DNA of 64,000 nucleotides from Aquatica leii (lineage: Eukaryota; Arthropoda; Insecta; Coleoptera; Lampyridae), in contig CM069436.1 in assembly GCA_035610365.1 (NCBI GenBank), forward strand, positions 55,009,505-55,073,504, in the 5' to 3' direction. The position numbers and the translations under genes are program-made. The notes beneath the pieces are model-generated. The model made no database searches, was not told where the DNA came from, and worked only from the letters and a program-made list of their open reading frames with translations. Every line of letters begins with the position of its first letter. The stretch's first letter is position 1. Below are positions 1 through 11,099 of this stretch, in pieces.

Positions 1-1192
1 TGTTAATTCTTGAAGAAGGTCCTAAAAATATGAGCGGAATTACATTTAAAAAAATGTATTAATATGTTTTTTAGCAGATTAAAAAATTGCAAAATTTATA
101 AACATTTTAAGATGAACAGAAAGACATTTAGTTTTTGGCGAATAACTCAGAAACTATAAGAAATAATTTTCAATTAAAAACTCCCAACTCCTGGAACTCA
201 TCTCCATTGCTAATATAATTTTGAATGAATGCTGAAAGTAGGCCTCCGCGTAACTATTTCGGGATGCGCGCGCGGCCTCTGTCACATAAAATAATTAGTA
301 TTAAATGTTAATTACAAAATTAAAAAAAATTATGGTGTATTCTCAACACTTGAGTAAACAAGTTTCCGTTTGAAAAAAAATCATCTTTTACAAACCTTTA
401 TAAAGTTACAAAAAGAAAAAAGTTTTTAACAACCATTTTATTGTTTATTTATGTAACAATTTGTTATAAACAAACTCTGACAATCACAATATTTTTTTAT
501 AAATCCTTAAAAAATTACAAGAAAAACTATATGCAACAATATACTGATAAAAATTATTTAAACATTAGAAATATAATAAAACGATTATAAATTATAAAAA
601 TTGATTTTAAGCAAAAAAAAATTTTTTTAATTTCATGACAAAATTGTAATAGAAAATATTTTTAAAATGTTAAAGTACTTTATAAACAATTTATAAACAA
701 AATGTAAAAAAATTTTTTTTAACATTTTTTGGATTTTTCATTTTTTTGCAACTGAAAAAAAAATTTGTAAACAAAACAATTACCTTTTTTTAACATAATG
801 TTCTTAAGTATGCATATAAAAAAGGCTCTGAGAAGCGAAAAATTTTTGTATTAATTATTTAAATAAAATTCATTGCTTGCAATGATGACGGAAGTTAACA
901 ATTATTCTTAATTAACAATCGCTAACTTGTTGAAAAATTAAGTTAGATCAATTATAAATAATATAATATAGATTATTAGCAATGGAGATAGAGTTCCGAG
1001 AGTTGGGACTTTTTCATTGAAAATTTTCCCCTCTTTACGAAGTCTAAATGCGTTTTTTTTTCATCTTAATTTGTTTATAATTTTTGGCAATTTTTTATCT
1101 GCTAAAAAAATTTTAATACATTTTTCTGGGCCTCATTCCGAATCCAATGAACTATTGCTCATAATTTTAAAAGCTATTTCAAGATTTAACAC
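1..1192. mobile_element. Element with long terminal inverted repeats, left edge outside window
   Basis: Bases 1-225 reappear, reverse-complemented and diverged, at about 965-1192. Examples are the block ending in TTAGCAGATT (about 75-86) against ATCTGCTAAA (about 1097), and the CTCATCTCCATTGCTAATAT block (about 198-217) against its complement near 972-995. The arms are at least 220 bp and enclose about 740 bp of AT-rich DNA with no credible reading frame. This is the form of a non-autonomous DNA transposon or foldback element. The left terminus and any target duplication lie outside the window, so the family is unknown. Confidence 0.6.
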
Positions 1193-1257
1193 GTTTTTGA
1201 ACTTGCCTACTAGGACTAGACTATGTTAGAGAGCTTATCAAGGGTTACTGGAGTTAC

Positions 1258-1394
1258 TGGGTTACGGTGCGTTTTTAATTTTTTGACCCATTTGATCCCA
1301 GAGATGCTGAATAGAATTGAGATCAAGGCTTTTTGACGTCCATTCCAAACATTGGATATTTGCGTCTTTCAACGCATTATTATGGAGTTTTGCA
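1258..1394 (-). pseudogene. Tc1-like transposase C-terminal fragment
   Basis: Read on the minus strand, this stretch encodes about 45 residues including NALKDANIQCLEW and then SLDLNSIQHLWDQMG. That matches the end of the Tc1 DDE domain, usually of the form LEWPAQSPDLNPIEHLWD. The third catalytic acid, normally Glu in NPIEHLW, reads Gln here. Nothing upstream of the catalytic core is readable, so this is a short dead scrap. It lies against the outer end of the large palindrome and may mark its truncated left junction. Confidence 0.65.
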
Positions 1395-1521
1395 CTAAAA
1401 AATGATATTGCATGTCAGGATAAAGTGAAATTTTAATCAAACATTTTTGTTGAAACCTTGCGCGTGGGTGTTTACTACAAAAATTACTAAATTTTAAAAA
1501 AGAAACACACCCTGTATTCGG

Positions 1522-2566
1522 TAGAATTTTTTATCATAAATCAAACGATGTATCACACATTATGGTCTTAAACCCAAAAATAGAAAAAAATGAGCTATAA
1601 TAATGTATTTATCTAGTAGGCGTTGGAACAATTGCAATAGTTCTATTTCATATGTGAGACTATTGTTAAAAACGTTGTAGCGTATTTTGGAGTTGTATTT
1701 ACTGTCGTTATAAATTATTTAACGTGTGTTAAGTTTTCTCGTTATTAATATTGCTCACTCGTTAGTTTATTGTTTCGTGTTTTTGTTTAATTTATTTTTA
1801 AGTGTTACGATGTAAAAAGGAAATTTCACATACGAAGTAAAATTTGATATGTTGACTTGTTAACATCTTGTGCCACAAAAATTATGTAACTGCTCTACAT
1901 TTCATTTTCCAAAGGAATACATTTCATTCTTATAAATTTAGAACTTGTCAAGATCTTAGACCCGGTGCAAGAGAAAGGGATCAATTTTTTGCGAATGGTT
2001 TACCAGAAATCAGTTTAAATTCCAAAATATATCTTGACCTGCTGCAAACTGAGCTGGACGATATCTTAGATTAATTACTTCTACCAAACTTTAACAACTG
2101 CTGGTTTCAACAAGATGATGCCCTAGCGCATAATTCAAAAAATATACGAGAGTATTTGTTGTAAAAGTTTTCTGAAAAATGAAATGGTACTCACAGTGAA
2201 GTAGCTTAGCCCGCCCGATCACCGGATTTAAGTCTATTGGATTTTTTCCTTTGGGGTTATGTAAAAAACCAAGTGTATGACGCAACTTTTGAAAATGAGT
2301 AACAGTTATTGACATCGGTTATACCCAAAGTCAATACAATCTTATCAGCAATGTTAGAACATGTTTTAAATTTTTTTCTGCAAAAAGAGCATACTTGTGC
2401 CTAGCAAATAATGACAACATATTTGAATACTATTTTTTTGACATTTGTTTCAACACCTACTAGATTAAAAAGTAAGAAAATATTTAAACTTATTTTTTCC
2501 TTATTTTTGGCTTAAGAACCACAACGTGTTATACATTGTTGAACTGTCATTAAAAAGTTCTACTGA
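1522..2566 (+). mobile_element. Mariner-like relic, left-arm copy
   Basis: The element has inverted ends of about 110 bp: the block ending near CTAGTAGGCG (1613-1623) is mirrored by the block starting CCTACTAGATT (about 2456). The interior carries a decayed transposase. The right side continues into a 300-bp unit bounded by TACAG and CTTGTA motifs. The matching left unit is missing apart from about 20 bp, so this copy was truncated at about 1495. The second copy is inverted at 9780-10812. Confidence 0.6.
1868..2405 (+). pseudogene. Mariner transposase relic (DD41D-type C-terminus)
   Basis: The readable pieces run from HKNYVTALHF and KFRTCQDLRP through SKIYLDLLQTELDDI to FQQDDALAHNSKNIREYL, PARSPDLSLLDFFLWGYV and PKVNTILSAMLEHVLN. 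QQD and LLDFFLWGY mark the second and third catalytic Asp of a Tc1/mariner DDD transposase. By position 41 residues separate them, as in the DD41D (rosa-like) group. The N-terminal DNA-binding region and the first catalytic Asp are absent, consistent with an internal deletion. Several stop codons interrupt the frame. Inactive. Confidence 0.7.
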
Positions 2567-2865
2567 ATACAGAGTGATAGTTTGTTGTGACCATATAAAA
2601 AATTTAGTTGATAATGGTTTTTCGGGGATAGAACGTCGAATAAAAAATATGAAAACCCCAATTTTGTAATTTGTTAAAAAGTGTTAATGACAAAGTGGTG
2701 TTAGTTTTTTTTTTTTAAATACAAAAATTAGAAAAAAACAAAAGTTCAAATATTTAATTTTTTGGAAAACTTTGAAATCGATAAACTATAATGAATTTTT
2801 GCGACCGGCATGTAAACATACTTTGAATAACTCAAACTTTTCTTAATTTAAGCCACCTTGTATTT
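2566..2865. repeat. 300-bp mariner-end or MITE unit, copy 1
   Basis: This unit starts TACAGAGTG and ends CACCTTGTA, and recurs at 9490-9779 (inverted) and 10811-11098 (same orientation). In the right arm the two copies flank the mariner relic as inverted repeats. They may be an extended terminal repeat or a palindromic MITE that received the mariner near its centre. Confidence 0.55.
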
Positions 2866-3440
2866 TTGTTACCGTTTACAAGATATTCATCCCAAACAGC
2901 TACAATGCATAATAGAGTTTGAAACAAAAAATTCAAAAAGCGCAAATTAAAAAAACCTAAGTATAGGAAAACTGAATAAAAATTTAATGTCTGAAGTACA
3001 ATAATTGTATCACGTTATGTATTACGTGACCAAGCAATATATCGTCGTTTTTAGAGATTGAATTTAAAAGATAAGATTCAGCTTATCGGGAAAAAGTCAG
3101 AACAAGTAGAACCTGAAGTTTTCTATTTTTTAATAATAAAACTACATGTCAAACAGCATGTATCACCAAATCATTTTTGCATCACTAAATGCAAGCGAAC
3201 TAAAAGTAAAAATTTAACTAAATTTGATTTTGCATAAAATAACTAACCAACATAACATTTCTTGAAACAAATGTTCGTAATTTTAACATTTTGTTTATAT
3301 TTGCCAAAATGTTTTAAATTTTAGAAACAAATTTGCCGAGGGTAAGAAGCGGCACCAACATCTAGTCGCTCAAATGCCAACCTCATCTGCACGTGATACC
3401 GAACGTCCCGAGGTCATTAAGCTAATCACCCGGATTATGT
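2866..3440. other. Duplicated AT-rich sequence between mariner and LINE
   Basis: Non-coding by eye. It is part of the left arm of the palindrome and is matched in inverted order at about 8900-9490. A GC-richer block around 3335-3430 directly precedes the LINE and may be its 5' untranslated region. Confidence 0.4.
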
Positions 3441-5700
3441 ATCATGGTTCAGAGATCAAATAAAATGAACGGATTAAAGAAAAGTAAAATAGGCGAGAAC
3501 ATATAATGAGAATGAGAACATAGAGTATAAGAGGAGTTAACAGAAAAGATGAGAACATAGAGTATAGGAGGATTGAACAGAAAAGAAGTGAAAATAATTG
3601 ATGAGATGCTAAAATATGAAATAAGCGTCCTGGAGATAAATGAAATAAAAACAAACTGGAATGGCTAACTAATACTAACACAAGGATGTCAACTATTATT
3701 CTCAGGTTCAAAAGTTAGAGCAAAAGATGGCGTAGGAATTATACTTAACCATACACTGCAACGTATTAAATACAAGAATCATGTACTTAGAGATAAAAAC
3801 ACAAAAATCTATAGCATTCATTAAAGTTCAGACCAACAAGAAAGAGAGAACCTCTTAAATTAATTACAAATAGAGATTGATAAGGCAAGAGACAGAAGCA
3901 AACATGTGTTTATAACGCGGGATTAGAATGCATTTACAAGTAACGGACAAGATATTGACCATAGTACAATTCGAAAATAAAGCGGAGAAAAAGTAGTAAA
4001 CAACAATAGAAGAGCGATGATAGAATTCTACATAAGAAATCAACTTTTAATTGGGAACAGCCATTTCAACCATAAGACAATACACGCTATATGTAGATTA
4101 CATACAGCGGAGCTGGAAAAGCGGCAGGAAGCATAAACGACTACATCACATTCAATAGAGAAGCAAAATACGGACCATAAACTAGTTATCGCTGACACAA
4201 GATTCTATGCAGGAAAACTAAAAAGGGTGAGACAATATCATAAGATAAAGGTAAATATACTAAGAAAACGTATTAACCTAACCAAATGAAGCGTTAAAAG
4301 AATGGGAGCTGCTGAAAACCAAAAATGTAGTATAGAAAAGAGGTGGAAGATACTAAAAACAACAATGTGAAAAAGCACCAGATGATTGAGACAAAAACAT
4401 AATAGTAGCCATACATAAAAAAGCGACACTAATGACTGCGTATAGGGCCATATGTCATCCGTAATACAAAAAATCTACACCCGGATATTGAAAAGAAGAC
4501 TAAGGGAAGAAATAGAAGGAGAACTGATAGAAGAGCAAGTTGCTTTTTAGGCCGGAATGACAAACTCAACACAACGTATATGTACAAAGAACAACTATGG
4601 AGAAAAGGCTAGAAAGAGGAATTTAACTTTTATTGGCATACATGCTGCCTTTAACACGTTTTTCAAGCAGAGCTTATGGAGAGCACTAACCCAACTACAT
4701 GTATCAAGCTAACTCCAACAAGTATAAAAAGACTATACGAACATACAAAAGAAAGAGTGTGCATAAAAGAGACTGAGTTGAAAAGTTTTAAAATTGAAAA
4801 AAGAATAAAACAAGGGGATTCTCTCAGTCCACTTTTATTTATAGTAGTAATGAATCTAACAATAAAAAAAATGTAAGGAGCCCAGATTTGGAGTAAAAAT
4901 AGGAAGCTGGAATCTACAAGCAGTATCGATACAGTGCTTCGTATATGCAGATGAATCAACAGAAAAATTGCAACAAATAGTCAGTAAATAGTAGAAAATT
5001 ATAGAAAGATGGGAAATGAAAATCAACAAAAATAAAACTAAAGTTTAAATGTTTATAACCGAGAAGGAAGTATTAAATAATACAGAAATATTGGAAATAA
5101 TGGAAAACAACTAGAATGGGTTGAAAATTACAAATGCCTGGAAACAATAATAAATAAGACCGGGACAATAGAACAAAACATATTAAATCGAATGAACAAA
5201 GCCAGCAAGGTATATTAAGCACTAAATAGAACAGTAATTTTCAAAAAAGAAGTAAGCATACCGATAAAACTCAAAGTATATAATAGAATATACGTACTAA
5301 CATTAACATACGCATCAGAGAGTTGAACAATACAAAATAAAATAAGAAACAAGATAACTGCCAAGGAAATGAAGTAATTAAGAGGAGTAGCATAAAGAAC
5401 TAAAAGAGATCGAGTGAGAAATATGGTAACACGAAAAAAATTATGCATCGATCCAATAGTGCACCAAATAGACAACCAACTGTTAAAATGGTTCGGACAT
5501 AAAGTACGGATGAGACTAGACAGATATCTAGACAGGCATTAGTGACAAGACCAGGAGGAAGACACGTGGAGAGAAAGCATAAAAAATACAGTAACACAAG
5601 AGAAAAATCTAAGATCAGTAAGGCAAATGGCCGAATATCGCAAGCTTTACCGGAAATTAATACAAGACCCGACGCTGTAAAGCATAAAAGAGAAGAAAAG
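3440..5700 (+). pseudogene. RTE-type LINE relic (endonuclease and reverse transcriptase), left arm
   Basis: Fragments in all three plus-strand frames follow the order of a non-LTR pol of the kind annotated as craniofacial development protein 2-like or endonuclease-reverse transcriptase. At 3600-3900 there is an AP-endonuclease-like stretch (MLKYEISVLEI, GCQLLFSGSKVRAKDGVGIIL). At 4440-4700 comes the start of the reverse transcriptase (VIQKIYTRILERRLREEIEGEL). At 4790-4960 are the signatures KQGDSLSPLLF and a degraded FVYADE in place of YADD. From 5100 to 5690 follow C-terminal pieces such as VRQMAEYRKLYRKLIQDP. Many stops and frame changes make it dead. The endonuclease start is marked by a short internal duplication near 3510-3580. 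Confidence 0.75.
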
Positions 5701-6264
5701 GAGAAGAAAAGAAACAAATCTACGATGATTCACTGTTTTATCTGCCTCGCATTTAAAAAAAAATCAATAATGACCAGTTGCAAAAACAAATTTGTTTGAC
5801 ATAAAAATAAAATAATTGAACAACTAAAAAAACCTTTTAAAAAACTCCAGTCAAGTCCTTGAACTTATAAAACCAGGTGATCTTATACAGAGTTATGAGA
5901 ACTAAAAATAAAACAAAAACAGACACTTTGACGGAAACAAAAATAGTACAAAAACATGAAAACTATCAAAACTAAATGAAACGTACGTTAGTAAAGGTTA
6001 GGTTTTAAAAATAAAAAAAAAACAACTTCATAAAAACAAACAAAACTTAGCGTGCATGAAAATAAAAAGAAATATGTTCTTTGTGCTTCTTTATGAACGA
6101 GAATGCGAGAAGTTTTACTGCGTATGTTTATAAGTTGCTCAAAAAACACTTTTGACCAAAGGTAAATGACTATTCCGTAAAAAAATATATAAATTTGTCA
6201 AAAAAAACAGATCAAGCCAGTATATGTACTTTACTACTGTACTAATGATGTCGTAATGTTTAAA

Positions 6265-6314
<50 letters not shown>

Positions 6315-6785
6315 ACGTTTGCAATATCAAGAAGTCGTGAAGTGACGACAATGCACCAATAAATCGTCAGCTATTTTTTTTTATATAAACTGGTAGCCAA
6401 GGTAAGAAAAACATACAAAAAAATAATGGTTTTAATAAAGTAAGCAAAATTTGTCTTAGCATCGTGAGTTACCCAAACGCTTGTAAAAAACGTAGTAAAA
6501 TTTGTGTAATACGTAAATAATACGTAAAACAATCGTGTTACATTTTTCTGATACTGGGTAGTTTTATGTCTTTTATTTGCTATGTGTCTTTTTTTAGTTT
6601 TCTGACGACTTTATTATATATTTCAGATAAACTCTTATATCTTAGTTGTCTCCAAGTTGTACAAGAAAGTGTTATTTACACTTCTGTAGAATTTTTCAAG
6701 TAGAAAGTGATAATTTTTAATGTACCATCTGATAACTAGAGTAAATTGGGAGCCAAAAAAATAATTTCTAGAAATTATTTTTTTG
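5595..6785. other. Spacer of the giant palindrome
   Basis: About 1.2 kb of unique DNA separates the two arms. It begins with the last ~100 bp of the left LINE, which the right arm lacks, and then holds AT-rich sequence with no gene I recognise. A simple repeat sits near the symmetry centre. Confidence 0.5.
6269..6312. repeat. (TC)22 microsatellite
   Basis: An uninterrupted run of 22 TC units, 44 bp, in the spacer of the palindrome. The Arg-Glu repeat peptide readable across it on the minus strand is an artefact of the repeat. Confidence 0.95.
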
Positions 6786-8900
6786 GCTATGCTTTTTCCC
6801 TACGTTTCACGTGTCTTCCTTCTGGTCTTGCCTCTAATGCCTGTCTGGATATCTATCTAGTCTCATCCGTACTTTATGTCCGAATCATTTTAACAGTTGG
6901 TTTTCTATTTGGTGCACTATTGGATCGATGCATAATTTCTTTCGTGTTACCATATTTCTCACTCGATCTCTTTTAGTTCTTTATGCTACTCCTCTGAATT
7001 ACTTCATTTCCTTGGCAGTTATCTTGTTTCTTATTTTATTTTGTATTGTTCAACTCTCTGGTGCGTATGTTAATGTTAGTACGTATATTCTATTATATAC
7101 TTTGAGTTTTATCGGTATGCTTACTTCTTTTTTGAAAATTACTGTTCTATTTAGTGCTTAATATACCTTGCTGGCTTTGTTCATTCGATTTAATATGTTT
7201 TGTTCTATTGTCCCGGTCTTATTTATTATTGTTTCCAGGCATTTGTAATTTTCAACCCATTCTAGTTGTTTTCCATTATTTCCAATATTTTTGTATTAAT
7301 TAATACTTCCTTCTCGGTTATAAATATTTAAACTTTAGTTTTATTTTGATTGATTGATTTTTATTCCCCATCTTTCTATAATTTTCTACTATTTACTGAC
7401 TATTTGTTGTAATTTTTTTGTTGATTCAACCAGTAGCACTATGTCATCTGCTTATACGAGGCTCTGTATCGATACTGCTTGTAGATTCCAGCTTCCTATT
7501 TTTACTCCAAATCTGGGCTCTTTACAATTTTTTTATTATTAGGTTCATTACTACTATAAATAAAAGTGGACTGAGAGAATCCCCTTGTTTTATTCCTTTT
7601 TCAATTTTAAAACTTTTCAACTCAGTCTCTTTTATGCACACTCTTCCTTTTGTATGTTCGTATAGTCTTTTTATACTTGTTGGAGTTAGCTTGATACATG
7701 TAGTTGGGTTAGTGCTCTCTATAAACTCTGCATGGAAAACGTGTTAAAGGCTGCATGTATGTCAATCAAAGCTAAATTCCTCTTTCTAGTCTTTTCTTCA
7801 TAGTTGTTCTTTGTACATATACGTGGTGTCGAGTTTGTCATTCCGGCATAAAAATCAACTTGCTCTTCCATCAGTTCTCCTTCTATTTCTTCTCTTAGTC
7901 TTCTTTCCAATATCCGGGTGTAGATCTTTTGTATTACGGATGACAAACATATGGCCCGTAGTCATTAGTGTCGCTTTTTTCTGTATGGCTACTATGATGT
8001 TTTTGTCTCAATCATCTGGTGCTTTTTCACATTGTTGTTTTTAGTATCTTCCACTTCTTTTCTATACTACATTTTTGGTTTTCAGCAGCTCCCATTCTTT
8101 TAACGCTTCATTTGGTTTAGTTTAATTTGTTTTCTTACTTTGTTTACCTTTATCTTATAATATTGTCTAACCCTTTTTAGTTTTCCTGCATAGAATCTTG
8201 TGTCAGCGATAACTAGTCTATGGTCCGTATTTTGCTTCTCTATTGAATGTGATGTAGTCGTTTATGCTTTCTGCCGCTTCTCCAGCTGCGCTGTATGTAA
8301 TCTACATACAGCGTGTGTTGTCTTATGGTTGAAATGGCTGTTCCCAATTTTGATTTCTTATGTAGAATTCTATTATCGCTCTTCTATTGTTGTTTACTAC
8401 TTTTTCTCCGCTTTGTTTTCCAATTGTAGTATGGTAAATATCTTGTCCGTTACTTGTGAATGCATTCTAATCCCGAGTTATAAACACATGCCTGCTTCTG
8501 TCTCTTGCCTTATCAATCTCTATTTGTAATTAATCTAAGAGGTCTCTTTCTTGTTGGTCTGAGCTTTAATGAATGCTATAGATTTTTGTGTTTTTATCTC
8601 TAAGTACATGATTCTTGTATTTAATACGTTGCAGTGTATGGTTGAGTATAATTCCTACGCCATCTTTTGCTCTAACTTTTGAACCTGAGAATAATAGTTG
8701 ACATCCTTGTGTTAGTATTAGTTGGCCATTCCATTTTGTTTTTATTTCACTTATCTCCAGGACGCTTATTTCATATTTTAGCATCAATTGTTTCCACTTC
8801 TTTTCTGTTCACTCCTCTTATACTCTATGTTCTCATTCTCATTATAAGTTCTCGCCGATTTTATTTCTTTAATCCGTTCATTTCATTTGATCTCTGAACC
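6785..8900 (-). pseudogene. RTE-type LINE relic, right arm
   Basis: Inverted counterpart of the LINE at 3440-5590. On the minus strand it reads, from high to low coordinate, an endonuclease segment (MLKYEISVLEISEIKTKWNG at 8787-8728, then GCQLLFSGSKVRAKDGVGII), the start of the reverse transcriptase at 7946-7719 (VIQKIYTRILERRLREEIEG), a KQGDSL-type segment near 7560-7600, and C-terminal pieces to about 6800. The frame is broken many times. It lacks the final ~100 bp present in the left copy, so its 3' end lies at the inner palindrome boundary. Confidence 0.75.
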
Positions 8901-9489
8901 ATGATACATCATGTGGGTGTGATTAGCTTGATTACCTCTAGACGTTGGGTATCACGTGCAGGTGAGGTTGGCATTTAAGCGACTAGATGTTGGTGCCGTT
9001 TCTTATGCTTTGTAAATTTGTTTCTAAAATTTAAAACATTTTGGCAAATATAAACAAAATGTTAAAATTATGAACATTTGTTTCAAGAAATGTTATGTTG
9101 GTTAGTTATTTTATGCAAAATCAAATTTAGTTAAATTTTTACTTTTAGTTCGCTTGCATTTAGTGATGCAAAAATGATTTGGTGATACATGCTGTTTGAC
9201 ATGTAGTTTTATTATTAAAAAAATAGAAAACTTCAGGTTCTACTTGTTTTGACTTTTCTCGATAAGCTGAATCTTATCTTTTAAGTTCAATCTCTAAAAA
9301 CAACGATATATTGCTTGGTCAAGTAATACATAACGTGATACAATTATTGTACTTCAGACATTAAATTTTTATTCAGTTTTCCTATACTTAGGTTTTTTTA
9401 ATTTGCGCTTTTTGAATTTTTTGATTCAAACTCTATTATGCATTGTAGCTGTTTGGGATGGATATCTTGTAAACGGTAACAAAAATACA

Positions 9490-9779
9490 AGGTGGCTTAA
9501 ATTAGGAAAAGTTTGAGTTATTCAAAGCATGTTTACAAGCCGGTCGCAAAAATTCATTATAGTTTATCGATTTCAAAGTTTTCCAAAAAATTAAATATTT
9601 GAACTTTTGTTTTTTTCTAATTTTTGTATTTAAAAAAAAAAAACTAACACCACTTTGTCATTAACACTTTTTAAGCTCTACAAAATTGGGGTTTTCATAT
9701 TTTTTATTCGACGTTCTATCCCCGAGAAACCTTTATCAACTTAATTTTTTTATATGGTCACAACAAACTATCACTCTGT
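9490..9779. repeat. 300-bp mariner-end or MITE unit, copy 2 (inverted)
   Basis: Complement of the 2566-2865 unit, starting TACAAGGTGG and ending CACTCTGTA. With the copy at 10811-11098 it forms inverted flanks around the right-arm mariner relic. Confidence 0.55.
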
Positions 9780-10812
9780 ATTCAGTAGAACTTTTTATTG
9801 ACAGTTTAACAATGTATAACACGTTATGATTCTTAAGCCAAAAATAAGGAAAAAATAAGTTTTAATATTTTCTTACTTTTTAATCTAGTAGGTGTTGAAA
9901 CAAATGTCAGAAAAACAGTATTCAAATATGTTGCCATTATTTGCTAGACACAAATATGCTCTTTTTGCAGAAAAAAATTAAAACATGTTCTAACATTGCT
10001 GATAAGATTGGATTGACTTTGGGTATAACCGATGTCAATAACTGTTACTCATTTCCAAAAGTTGTGTCATACACTTGGTTTTTACATAACCCTAAAGGAA
10101 AAAATCCAATAGACTTAAATCCGGTGATCGGGCGGGCCAAGCTACTTCACTGTGAGTACCATTTCATTTTTCAGAAAACCTCTACAACAAATACTCTCGT
10201 ATACTTTTTGAATTATGCGCTAGGGCATCATCTTGTTAAAACCAGCAGTTGTTAAAGTTTGGTAGAAGTAATTCATCTAAGATATCGTCCAGCTCAGTTT
10301 GCAGCAGGTCAAGATATATTTTGGAATTTAAACTGATTTCTGGTATAACATTCGCAAAAAACTGATCCCCTTCTCTTGCACTAGGTCTAAGATCTTGACA
10401 AGTTCTAAATTTATAGGAATGAAATGTATTCCTTTGTAAAATGAAATGTAGAGCAGTTACATAATTTTTGTGGCACAAGATGCTAACAAGTCAACATATC
10501 AAATTTTACTTCGTATGTGAAATTTACTTTTTACAGCGTAACACTTAAAAAAAATTAAACAAAAACACGAAACAATAATCTAACGAGTGAGCAATATTAA
10601 TAACGACAAAACTTAACACACGTTAAATTTTTATAACTCCAAAATCCGCTACAACGTTTTTAACAATAATCTGACATATGAAATAGAACTATTGCAATTG
10701 TTCCAACGCCTACTAGATAGATACATTATTATAGCTCATTTTTCTCTATTTTTGGGCTTAAGACCATAATGTGTGATACATCGTTTGATTTATGATAGAA
10801 AATTCTACCGAA
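9780..10812 (-). pseudogene. Mariner-like relic, right-arm copy
   Basis: Inverted copy of the left-arm mariner. On the minus strand, 10478-10236 gives 80 open residues (HKNYVTALHF through LQTELDDILDELLLPNFNNCWF), longer than the matching piece of the left copy because the codon after DDILD is intact. The frame continues into catalytic-region pieces such as NIREYL and PARSPDLSLLDFF between about 10235 and 10060. Inverted ends of about 110 bp and the 300-bp outer units are present on both sides, making this the more complete copy. The first catalytic Asp and the DNA-binding domain are missing. Confidence 0.7.
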
Positions 10813-11098
10813 TACAGGGTGTTTCTTTTTTTGTAGATATATATAAAAATTAAGGTAAAGATGGTTTCTCGAAGATAAAACGTCAGATAAAAAATTTAAA
10901 GACGCTATGTTGGAGTTTAAAAGTGGTAATAACAAGGTGCTGTTAGTTTTTTAAATCTTTTAAAACAAATATGAAAAAATCAGAAATTCAAAAAATTTTA
11001 ATTTTTGAAAAATTTAAAAAATAATATTGAATTTTTGCGACTGGCATGTAGACATACTTTACATAACTTAACTTTTTCTTAATTTAAGCCACCCTGTA
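10811..11098. repeat. 300-bp mariner-end or MITE unit, copy 3
   Basis: Starts TACAGGGTG and ends CACCCTGTA. It matches 2566-2865 in the same orientation at roughly 75-80% by eye and the complement of 9490-9779. Confidence 0.55.
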
Positions 11099-11099
11099 T

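Larger units (their letters stand above)
1495..10835. repeat. Giant inverted duplication (arms about 1495-5590 and 6785-10835)
   Basis: Position x in the left arm matches the complement of about 12,340-12,390 minus x in the right arm over roughly 4.1 kb. Matching pairs include transposase pieces at 1868-2074 and 10272-10478, LINE 5' regions near 3442-3711 and 8679-8897, and LINE 3' regions at 5215-5475 and 6928-7161. Arms differ at roughly 5-8% of positions in the stretches compared by eye, and by small indels. The order mariner, spacer, LINE is kept in both arms. The left arm ends abruptly inside the mariner end repeat, while the right copy keeps both flanks out to 11098. Confidence 0.85.

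Noticed and set aside
3442-3711. 89-residue hydrophobic minus-strand frame, mirrored at 8679-8897
   Set aside because: It is antisense to the LINE endonuclease region, and its apparent conservation comes from the palindrome.
4663-4959. 98-residue minus-strand frame, mirrored at 7418-7747
   Set aside because: Antisense shadow of the LINE reverse transcriptase.
6269-6312. Microsatellite as a CRISPR-like or regulatory array
   Set aside because: Plain dinucleotide repeat in a eukaryotic genome.
6139-6351. Arg-Glu repeat protein
   Set aside because: Produced by the (TC)22 microsatellite.
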